Of a DNA stretch of 28,258 bases, positions 9,548 through 16,617 are shown piece after piece; position 1 is the stretch's first letter, and every line of letters begins with the position of its first letter. The position numbers and the translations under genes are program-made. The stretch spans positions 1 through 28,258 of the forward strand of contig CAZSSA010000025.1 in assembly GCA_964609375.1 (NCBI GenBank), given 5' to 3'. The DNA is from CAZDUS01 sp964609375. Its GTDB lineage: Bacteria > Verrucomicrobiota > Kiritimatiellia > CAIKKV01 > CAITUY01. The notes under the pieces are model-generated. The model was given only the letters and a program-made list of their open reading frames with translations, searched no databases and was not told the DNA's origin.

Positions 9548-11932
9548 CAACTTCTGTCCGGGACGGCCCGGCTCGGGATTCCCAGCGTCGATCCACACCA
9601 GGCCCGAGACAGCGTTCGTGACCGGGCCGCTGTCAAATTCCACGGTGACCGTCAGCCGGCGGCGGGTGTTGCAGTGAACGCGGGAGACCATGGCCTCCGA
9701 CGGGACCACGCGTAGGGAACCGCCCACGTGTTCGGCCGCACAGTTCCAGCACTCGATGGCGCCATCTTCGCCTTCGATGATGAAGGCATGGGGCAGCGCC
9801 ACCTCCTCGAGGCACTTGAAGATCTCATGGACGTCGTTGTCACAGCAGCCGCCGTCGCCGCCGCGCGGCCAGCGGCCATCCGGCGGAGGGAAAGGCGGCT
9901 GGCCGCCAAAGGCGCTGTTCACCCAGGTATCAGGCCATGACTCACCGGGACCCAACCCCCCGGCCTGCGGATCACCGCCCCAATAACCGGTGACGAGCGT
10001 ATGCGCCGGGGCCTTGTACCACCCTGAGATCATGGGCAAGTACTCTTCCCCGACGATCGTCTCGACGCAACGCCCTTTGCCCGGGGCATCCGGAAACTCC
10101 TTGAATATCTTGGCGGCGATGAAGGGGTCGCTGACGAATCCCCAGCGCAACGTGCCGCTGTCGGCGTCGATAAGTTGGACACAGGCGCCAAGGGCATCCA
10201 TGGTCTGCCGCAGCCAGTCGGGCTCGCCCGTGAGCAGGTAGAGGTAGTAGAGGCCGTAGATCCGCCAGGCGCTCCAACCGTGGGGCGAGTTCATCATGTT
10301 CGGCGAGGCCAGGATGTCGTATTGCGCCTCCCAGAAGCGCAGGCTGCCGCCGTTCATCCGGCAGTCCGGCACCAGCAGTTGGGAGAGGCAACGGTGCCCG
10401 TTGGCAAAATACCGGGCGGCCGCAAGGTACTTTTGCCTCTCCGCCGGATCGTCCTGCAGCAGGGCGAACATCGCCAACTGGGCGCAACTGCAGGAAATCA
10501 TGCCGTCCTCGTAGGTCATCTCGCCTTCCGTCTGGATGTTGTCGAGGCTCCGGACCAGTTCATCCATGGCGCGCCGGACGGAGTCGCGATGGCGTTCATA
10601 ACGCGCCTGCCAGCGCGGGTCGGCGGCGCCCAGCCGCCGTTCCTCTTCCATGACTTCCATGATCGACTTGCCGATGTAGATGACCGAAGTGTAATGGATT
10701 TCCCCGTTGCGGTAGGCGCCGTCAGCGGATTGCTTGGTGAGCATCAGGTCGGCCAGCGCCGCGGCGAACTCGAGATCGCGGAGATCTCCGCCGGCCTGGT
10801 AGCGATCCACCATCAGGCTGGCGGCGCAAGCGTGGTTCTGGATGCGATCCTCCCAGGAGGTGGGCCGCATCCGCTCCATGTCGTACATGGTCGGCCAGAT
10901 CTCCTGGAACTTCCGCTCGGCCCGGGCGTCCAGGGCGGCATCGGGGAGATGACGCCGGGCCAGGAAGCACGAGAAGAAACCCATCCAGCCCTCGACATGC
11001 GAGGAGCCGATCTGGGCTTTGTCCAGGGCCTCCGCACGCGCCCGCCTCAGGTACCAGGACCAGGGGCGCCGAACGTAAATCTTCGCCTCGGCGACCTTGC
11101 CCCCCGGTGTTTTCTCCGTGAAGGTGCAAACCCCGGCCGTGCCGCCCGGAAACACCTGTTTGCGGGTTGTCGCCGCGCCGAAGACGCTGACGCCCACGGC
11201 AGTGCCGGGCTCGACGGTGTGGCGGTCACACGCGATCATCGGCGCGCCCGTCGTGGCCGCGAGGCGCGGTTTCACCTGCGCGAGCGCCGGGATCGCCTCC
11301 AGGAAGATCGTCCACTGCCGCCGCTCGCCGGGGCGGAGGCGGTCAAGCCCCTGCGGGTGACGCTCCGGCAACGGCCCTCGATGCAACAGGTCCAGGCTCA
11401 AGGTGTAGATGCGGTGCTGCCACGGCTTGTACTCGAGATGCCAGGCGGCCACCGGATCGGGCGAACTGATCCCGAGAATGCGGCCGCGCGGGGTCATCGC
11501 GTATCCCCAGAAGTGCGTCTTCTCGCAACGCAGCAGGGTCGGGAAATAGCGCTCGTTCCACTCGGGGAATGTCGCCATGTAAGTGTCGAGGCCCAGGATC
11601 AAGGACAACCGTCCGGGGGCATACGCCCGGGCTCCGCGATTCTCCACGGTGACGGCGAGCCGCAGGCGTCCACCCTCGACCGCATACGCAAGGCGGTGGT
11701 GGATCTCCTCGTGAGTTCCGCTGAACACCGGCTCTCCCCCGTCCTCCTGCCGCAGGGCGACGCCGCCATCGAAGCGCGGTCCCGCCCACTCGTCGGACCG
11801 GAACCCGATCGACTCCCACTCCTGGGCGCAACGCACCCGCAACGACGCCATGGTGCCGTCGCCACGCAAGGCGCACGTCAACCCGTCACTCTCTTGCCCG
11901 ATCCTTATCGTCGAGAGGTTCATGATGGTCAT
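9539..11932 (-). CDS. Putative alpha-toroid glycosidase-like protein of unknown family
   Basis: 797 aa, no signal peptide or membrane segment, so probably cytoplasmic. Residues about 1-290 are beta-rich and look like an N-terminal sandwich domain. Residues about 300-660 are helix-rich with regularly spaced aromatic segments (WMGFFSCFLARRHLP, NHACAASLMVDRY, HGWSAWRIYGLYYLYLLTG), the pattern expected of an (alpha/alpha) toroid as found in many glycoside hydrolases and polysaccharide lyases. A beta-rich C-terminal part follows. I cannot assign a CAZy family or name catalytic residues. The ATG at 11932 overlaps the TGA of the upstream GH36-like fragment (ATGA); a second in-frame ATG at 11923 is possible. 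Coupling to that fragment suggests the two are translated together. Confidence 0.8.
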   Translation of the reverse strand: MTIMNLSTIRIGQESDGLTCALRGDGTMASLRVRCAQEWESIGFRSDEWAGPRFDGGVALRQEDGGEPVFSGTHEEIHHRLAYAVEGGRLRLAVTVENRGARAYAPGRLSLILGLDTYMATFPEWNERYFPTLLRCEKTHFWGYAMTPRGRILGISSPDPVAAWHLEYKPWQHRIYTLSLDLLHRGPLPERHPQGLDRLRPGERRQWTIFLEAIPALAQVKPRLAATTGAPMIACDRHTVEPGTAVGVSVFGAATTRKQVFPGGTAGVCTFTEKTPGGKVAEAKIYVRRPWSWYLRRARAEALDKAQIGSSHVEGWMGFFSCFLARRHLPDAALDARAERKFQEIWPTMYDMERMRPTSWEDRIQNHACAASLMVDRYQAGGDLRDLEFAAALADLMLTKQSADGAYRNGEIHYTSVIYIGKSIMEVMEEERRLGAADPRWQARYERHRDSVRRAMDELVRSLDNIQTEGEMTYEDGMISCSCAQLAMFALLQDDPAERQKYLAAARYFANGHRCLSQLLVPDCRMNGGSLRFWEAQYDILASPNMMNSPHGWSAWRIYGLYYLYLLTGEPDWLRQTMDALGACVQLIDADSGTLRWGFVSDPFIAAKIFKEFPDAPGKGRCVETIVGEEYLPMISGWYKAPAHTLVTGYWGGDPQAGGLGPGESWPDTWVNSAFGGQPPFPPPDGRWPRGGDGGCCDNDVHEIFKCLEEVALPHAFIIEGEDGAIECWNCAAEHVGGSLRVVPSEAMVSRVHCNTRRRLTVTVEFDSGPVTNAVSGLVWIDAGNPEPGRPGQKLNP

Positions 11933-12552
11933 ATGGCATACATGGCCTCGACATGCCGCCAGAGCGTGTTTTCCTGGCGACCGTCGCGCAGGTTGAAGCC
12001 GCCCTCCCAGGCGTCGAGGTTGTAGTCGAGCCGGAACATATCGAGCCGGTACCGCTCGATCAGGCGCAGAATGGTGCTCTCGACATACTCCCGCACCGCC
12101 GGCTTGGCGAGGTCAAGAACGCGCTCCACCGGCTTGCCGTAGCGGGTGATAAACCAGTCCGGATGTTCGGTCGCCAGCTTCGAAGCCTTGCCGGCGCTCT
12201 CGATCTCGACCCACAAGCCGCAGCGCAGCCCCTTGCTTCGGGCATAGTCGAAAACAGGAAAGAGGTCGTTCGGGAGACGATTGCCGGCCTGCCAGTCGCC
12301 GCTCGTGTCCGGCCAAGGCGTGTTGGCATCGGCATACCAGCCGGCATCGACCATGAACAACTCGGCGCCGATCAGCAGGTCAAAGGCCGGCAATTCCTTG
12401 ATTTCGTCGTTGGCGTAGAAGGGCACGCCGGTATCCTGCAGGAAGGCGGCGACAAGTCGCCCGTCAATCAGGCGCTCGGTGTACACGGTGGTGCCCGAAT
12501 GATAGCGCCACCCGCGCTGGGGTTCGTTCAGTTCGGTAATGCGTGTTGTCAT
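11929..12552 (-). CDS. Shortened GH36 alpha-galactosidase-like barrel fragment
   Basis: 207 aa from ATG at 12552, with AAGGA 8 nt upstream. The frame matches the first part of the GH36/melibiase TIM barrel: ELFMVDAGWY (64-73), GDWQAGNRLPNDLFPVFDYA, KGLRCGLWVEIE (108-119), HPDWF and DMFRLDYN (171-178), where D176 aligns with the GH36 nucleophile. Normal GH36 enzymes are about 700 aa, with a large N-terminal sandwich and, after the nucleophile, a cysteine/glycine-rich segment carrying the acid/base aspartate. Both are missing: the frame stops right after RHVEAMYAI, where the barrel should continue. It is either a decayed gene, the remnant of a recombination that joined the next gene, or a repurposed half-barrel. 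An active alpha-galactosidase is unlikely. Confidence 0.75.
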   Translation of the reverse strand: MTTRITELNEPQRGWRYHSGTTVYTERLIDGRLVAAFLQDTGVPFYANDEIKELPAFDLLIGAELFMVDAGWYADANTPWPDTSGDWQAGNRLPNDLFPVFDYARSKGLRCGLWVEIESAGKASKLATEHPDWFITRYGKPVERVLDLAKPAVREYVESTILRLIERYRLDMFRLDYNLDAWEGGFNLRDGRQENTLWRHVEAMYAI

Positions 12553-12570
12553 AGACTCTTTCCTTTCTTC

Positions 12571-12591
12571 AGGCGTTAGGGGCTAGGCGTA
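12571..12591. repeat. Heptad repeat tract at gene junction
   Basis: Three tandem units on the plus strand, AGGCGTT, AGGGGCT and AGGCGTA, in the 59-bp gap between the FG-GAP gene and the GH36 fragment. Read on the minus strand the units have the CGCCT form also seen at 6669-6697 and 16597-16617. The tract overlaps the hairpin at 12578-12606. Confidence 0.55.
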
Positions 12592-12606
12592 AGCCGCCTA
12601 ACCCCT
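12578..12606 (-). terminator. Intercistronic hairpin after the FG-GAP gene
   Basis: Arms AGGGGCTAGGCG (12578-12589) and CGCCTAACCCCT (12595-12606) pair over 12 bp with one C-A mismatch around a 5-nt loop. It begins 5 nt beyond the stop codon at 12612-12614. No U-tract follows, so it is not a classic intrinsic terminator; an mRNA-stability or processing hairpin is as likely. Confidence 0.5.
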
Positions 12607-12611
12607 GGATC

Positions 12612-14486
12612 CTACTTGACTTCCACCCTGACGCGTCCGCCGCTCTCCAGGACGATTTCCTTCTGCTGCGGGGCGCCGCCGGGCAGACGCCACTTGATCA
12701 TCACCGGGCCGGCGTCCCTGCGGCCGAAACACGCCTGGCTGACGCCGGGCGACACATTCCACGCTCCAAGACAGCGGTTGCCGATCCAGCCTGTGACGGT
12801 CACCGGCCCCTTGTACGGGCCGACAACGGACAGGGCGGTGACCGCCATGCGCGCCTCGTTGTCGCTGTTTTCCCGGAACAAGCTCCAAACTTCGCCGTTA
12901 TTTAGGGCCAGCACCATGTCCTGCGCGCCGTCGCCGTCGAAATCAACAAGACAGGCCGACTGCTGTCCGCCCTTGGCGTCGTTGGCCTCGGGAAGCAGAT
13001 GTTGCGCGCCCACGTCCACGGTATTAGCCAGGCCGAAACTCCGGAAACCGCGGTTGAAGAACAGATAGGGACTGCCGCCGCGATAGGCGGCCAGGATGTC
13101 CTGCCGGCCGTCGTTGTTCATGTCGCCCGCCATGCAGTCGGAGCCGACGGCCACGCAGGCATAGACGAACTCACCGGTCAACCCGGTCTGGTTGGCGAAT
13201 TTGCCATCGCCTTCATTCTCCCAGACGGACCAGTCCTTGGAGTTGAAGGTGAGCACGTCCAGCCGGCCGTCGCCGTCGAAGTCGCCCAGGCACGCACCGG
13301 TCAGCCCCGTGCCGAGACTCACCGCGCAAGCCGCACCCACTCCAAACTTGCCGACGGCCGTGCCACGGAACCAGACGCTCCCGGCTTCGCGCAACGCCAG
13401 CACGTCGGCCAGGCCGTCACCATCGAAATCGGCCACCAGGCAGGGGCCGGCCTTGCCGAGTTTCGCCGGATCAATCCCGGATGCGGCCAGGGGTGTCACC
13501 GTGACCTTGCCCTCGGCGTCCAAGGCCACGAGCTTGGGCCAGGCGTTGCCGTTGACAAGCAGCCCGGCGCGTCCCTTGGTCCCCACGTCCAGGGCCGTCA
13601 GGCCGAGGCAGCCGTCGGCCGCCGCGGTGCCCAGGTCCAGCGGCCTGGCCACGAACTTGCCGTCGGCCTGCTGCGCGTGGAGCGAGAAGGCTTTACCGTC
13701 GAAGGAAATCAAATCCAGCCGCCCCTGCCCGGCGAAATCGCCCCAGGCGTACGCCAGCGACTTCGACGACAGGCCGCGGGCGGCGGTGATGTCGGTCCAC
13801 TTCCTCGTCTTCGCGTCGCAGACGAGCAGGCAGTCGCCCTGGTCGCGGGCAACGTAGAGCACCAGCTTGCCGTCACCGGCCAGGTCCACCGGCCGCACGG
13901 CCCGGATCGCGCCTGGGAGAGTGGCGGCCTTCACCGGGCCGGCGCTCCAGGCGACGCCGTCCGTCACCGGCGCGTCGGGGTCATCGTCCTGCAGGACATA
14001 GTCCACGGCCCGGCGGAGCATGTCGGTGCCGCCGGCCCACGTGGCCTGCATCGGCTTGTCAATGTTGTCGAAAAGCCATTGGCTGTCCCCGGCGCCGACC
14101 AGCAACGCCCATTTGCCGGACACGTGCAGATAGCCGATGGTCTCCGCCCCTCCCTCGCCTTCGCCGAACTCGCCCACAAAGAACAACGCCGGCTTCTTAG
14201 CGGCCGCGAGGCTGCGGAAAGCATCGGCAGCCTCCGCGTTGCGCGCCTTGGAGAGGTCGAAGCGAAAGGATCTTTTCTCCGTCCCACCCTTGAGTACGTC
14301 ACGGACAGCGGCGTCATATTGATCCATCGACGCCCCCTCCTTGAGATCCACCGAGACGATCAGCTTGGACTGCTTCACGAGATGGATCGGTGTGAAGCGG
14401 GGATTAATGGCGGCGTCAGCAGCCAGGGTCCACAGACAGGCCGCAACGGCAAGCGCCGCGGCGGCAAGATAGCGGTTTGGGTTCAT
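12612..14486 (-). CDS. Secreted FG-GAP/VCBS repeat protein with ASPIC/UnbV-like C-terminus
   Basis: 624 aa from the ATG at 14486, which has AAGGAG 6 nt upstream; the open frame further upstream only shadows the preceding gene. A signal peptide ends near residue 25 (LAADA). Residues about 26-170 form a mixed domain that I do not recognise. From about 190 on come FG-GAP-type repeats with calcium-loop motifs DFDGDGLADV, DFDGDGRLDV, DMNNDGRQDI and DFDGDGAQDM, implying a calcium-dependent propeller. KWTDITAARGLSS resembles the opening motif of the CRTAC1/ASPIC family, and the last 70 residues (GNRCLGAWNVSPGVSQACFG, then a W-containing strand) fit a diverged ASPIC/UnbV domain. Probably a secreted binding protein; ligand unknown. 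It starts 92 bp after the upstream SUMF1-like gene. Confidence 0.85.
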   Translation of the reverse strand: MNPNRYLAAAALAVAACLWTLAADAAINPRFTPIHLVKQSKLIVSVDLKEGASMDQYDAAVRDVLKGGTEKRSFRFDLSKARNAEAADAFRSLAAAKKPALFFVGEFGEGEGGAETIGYLHVSGKWALLVGAGDSQWLFDNIDKPMQATWAGGTDMLRRAVDYVLQDDDPDAPVTDGVAWSAGPVKAATLPGAIRAVRPVDLAGDGKLVLYVARDQGDCLLVCDAKTRKWTDITAARGLSSKSLAYAWGDFAGQGRLDLISFDGKAFSLHAQQADGKFVARPLDLGTAAADGCLGLTALDVGTKGRAGLLVNGNAWPKLVALDAEGKVTVTPLAASGIDPAKLGKAGPCLVADFDGDGLADVLALREAGSVWFRGTAVGKFGVGAACAVSLGTGLTGACLGDFDGDGRLDVLTFNSKDWSVWENEGDGKFANQTGLTGEFVYACVAVGSDCMAGDMNNDGRQDILAAYRGGSPYLFFNRGFRSFGLANTVDVGAQHLLPEANDAKGGQQSACLVDFDGDGAQDMVLALNNGEVWSLFRENSDNEARMAVTALSVVGPYKGPVTVTGWIGNRCLGAWNVSPGVSQACFGRRDAGPVMIKWRLPGGAPQQKEIVLESGGRVRVEVK

Positions 14487-14578
14487 GCGGGTCTCCTTGT
14501 GGTTGTGATTCCGATCGTGGTCCAACTTTGTCGAGTCAATACTATCATGCATCTGCGTGATATGTCCTGCTGTCGCGG

Positions 14579-16579
14579 TCACGGTGCGGCGTTTGCCGTA
14601 ATCACCAAGCGACAGCCGAAATCGGGATGAAGACCCAGCGTGGGATAACCGTCGCGGGGCGTCTGGGGATTCTGCCAGATATTCGGCCCGTTTCTCCCAA
14701 TCCCGAACAGATTCGCCTTGTACTCGTCGCGGGCCGCCGAACGGCAGAAGAAGCCGTAATCCGCCCAACTGCCGCCGCGGATGAGCCGATTTTCCTGTTG
14801 ATCCGGGCCCACCGGATCCGTCACGTCACCATCCGGGTACTTGTGTGGGGCGTTCTGGCACCACTCCCGCACATTACCGTGCATGTCATGGAGGCCCCAG
14901 GCGTTCGGCTTTTTCCTGCCAACGGGATGCGTCATGCCATCGCTGTTGCCAAGGTGCCACCCCATCTCATCCAGATTCCCGGCGTATGCACCGGTTGTCC
15001 CCGCCCGGCAGGCGTATTCCCACTCCGCCTCGGTCGGCAGGCGCAATCCACCCCCGGCCTTCTGGCAGAAAGCCTGGCAGTCGTCCCAGGAAACGGTCTC
15101 CACCGGCGCCTCCGGGCCGACATTCCTGAAGAGCGACGGGTTGCTGCCCGTCACCTTCTCCCACTGCGCCTGCGTCACCTCGCATTTCCCCATGTAAAAC
15201 CCTTGGGTCAGCGTCACCCGGTGGAGCTTCTCGCCAGCCAAATGTTTCCGCTCGGTTTCCGGCATGGAAACGGCCGCATCGTCCGGTGTGCCCATGAGAA
15301 AACTCCCCGCCGGGATATAGACCAGCTCCATGCCGGTGGCCTCATGCACAATCGCCTGCGCGCGGCCGGACTTCGTATAGGGCTCCGCCTGCGTCCCCGC
15401 GGCGGCGCGACAGCCCGAAGGCACTCGCAGCGTTGCATCCGCCGGCCTCTCCGCCGTGGGGCCACTGGCGCCCGGCGCCTTGGCCGCGGAATCTGTCGCT
15501 GCCGGCGCCTTGAGGAAATGATCGCCCTTGCCCACGATCCAGGAATTCACAGCCCCCGGCGCCGTTCCGGAGGCGGATTTCAAGGCCACAACAACACGGA
15601 AGCCATTCAACGGGAGAGCCCAGTGCAAGGGACGGCCGACGGGAACGGCCAGCCCCCACTGCGAACTGGAGCCGCCACCGCGCCACACATGACACATTCC
15701 AGAGCGGCAGATCCCCGGCCCGGCCGGGTCAAGCGTCGGCGCGCCCAGGTAAGTCAGCGTGTACCAGTCGTGGCACCATTCCTCCGCATTGCCGAGCATG
15801 TCATACAGACCCCAGTTGTTGGGCTTGAAGGAACCCACGGGCGCCTCCCCCCGGCACCCGCTGGTCTCCTTGGCGTTTTCAAGGGATTCCCCTTTGGGCA
15901 CCAGAGTGTAGTTGACGTACTTCTTCCATTCGTCGCGGTTATCGCCCCACGGATAGCGCGTGGTGGTCCCGGCACGGCAGCCGAATTCCCATTGCGCCTC
16001 GGTAGGCAACCATACCGTCATGCCAGTCCTTGCGGACAGTCGCTCACAATAGTCCGCGGCTTCCTTCCACGAAAGCCGACTTTCAGGATACGTCTTCCCC
16101 CTGAGACACCCTTTCTTCGCGTCGTACCGCCCTTCCCGGACGGGGTCAGATCCCATGACCTTCTCATACTGCTCCTGCGTCACCTCGTAGATACCCATGT
16201 AGAACGGTTGGCTGAGCGTCACCTCGCGATCCGGGCGAGCCCACGCCGGCCCCTTCCCTCCCGCCTGGATGACCGTCTCCTTGCCCCCGATCATCTCCCG
16301 CTTTTCATCGAGATCGCCCATGACAAACTTGCCGGCCGGAATGAGGGTCAGTTTCATCACGACATTGGAGCCGAGATCCAGCGTCATTTCCACATCCTTG
16401 ATCCCGGCGCGCTTGGCATAGTCGGCCACCGACTCCTTGCCGTCCCACAGCGGCCACGGCGCCGCCGTGTCGGCCTTGGCATCCATAGCTCCCGGAGCGA
16501 CGGAGGCTTCCGCCGCCTGCGCCAACCCCGCCGCCAGCACCATTGCCGACAAAACCAACCAACTCATTGCCTTTCGCAT
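14579..16579 (-). CDS. Secreted protein with two SUMF1/FGE-like domains (copy 2)
   Basis: 666 aa from ATG at 16579 with AAGGAG 7 nt upstream. Residues 1-22 are a signal peptide. Domain 1 spans about 66-333 (LIPAGKFVMG, YEVTQEQYEKVMG, WLPTEAQWEFGCRAG, NNWGLYDMLGNAEEW) and domain 2 about 410-662 (YIPAGSFLMG, CEVTQAQWEKV, RLPTEAEWEYACRAG, AWGLHDMHGNVREW, RGGSWADYGFFCRSAAR). The fold is that of formylglycine-generating enzyme, but the two-cysteine active-site pattern of true FGEs after GGS is not kept: domain 2 has only the second-position cysteine and domain 1 has neither. No sulfatase is encoded nearby. A ligand-binding or other non-FGE role is therefore more likely. It closely resembles the protein at 20684-22699. 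Confidence 0.9.
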   Translation of the reverse strand: MRKAMSWLVLSAMVLAAGLAQAAEASVAPGAMDAKADTAAPWPLWDGKESVADYAKRAGIKDVEMTLDLGSNVVMKLTLIPAGKFVMGDLDEKREMIGGKETVIQAGGKGPAWARPDREVTLSQPFYMGIYEVTQEQYEKVMGSDPVREGRYDAKKGCLRGKTYPESRLSWKEAADYCERLSARTGMTVWLPTEAQWEFGCRAGTTTRYPWGDNRDEWKKYVNYTLVPKGESLENAKETSGCRGEAPVGSFKPNNWGLYDMLGNAEEWCHDWYTLTYLGAPTLDPAGPGICRSGMCHVWRGGGSSSQWGLAVPVGRPLHWALPLNGFRVVVALKSASGTAPGAVNSWIVGKGDHFLKAPAATDSAAKAPGASGPTAERPADATLRVPSGCRAAAGTQAEPYTKSGRAQAIVHEATGMELVYIPAGSFLMGTPDDAAVSMPETERKHLAGEKLHRVTLTQGFYMGKCEVTQAQWEKVTGSNPSLFRNVGPEAPVETVSWDDCQAFCQKAGGGLRLPTEAEWEYACRAGTTGAYAGNLDEMGWHLGNSDGMTHPVGRKKPNAWGLHDMHGNVREWCQNAPHKYPDGDVTDPVGPDQQENRLIRGGSWADYGFFCRSAARDEYKANLFGIGRNGPNIWQNPQTPRDGYPTLGLHPDFGCRLVITANAAP

Positions 16580-16592
16580 CGTCGTTCTCCTT
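16514..16592 (-). repeat. Shared RBS and signal-peptide leader module, copy 2
   Basis: AAGGAG (16587-16592), exactly 7 nt, ATG at 16579, then codons for a 22-residue signal peptide containing SWLVLSAMVLAAGLAQA. It matches the leader of the GH71-like gene through the codons for SWLV and more loosely that of the DUF4091-like gene. Confidence 0.75.
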
Positions 16593-16596
16593 GTTT

Positions 16597-16617
16597 GTGT
16601 TAGTCGCTAGGCGCCAA
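16597..16617. repeat. Heptad-like tract at gene junction
   Basis: The minus strand reads GCGCCTA, GCGACTA, AC, overlapping the TAG stop (16607-16609) and the last codons of the GH31 gene. It shares TGGCGCCTA or TTGGCGCCTA with the tract at 6669-6697, there on the opposite strand. Confidence 0.4.
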
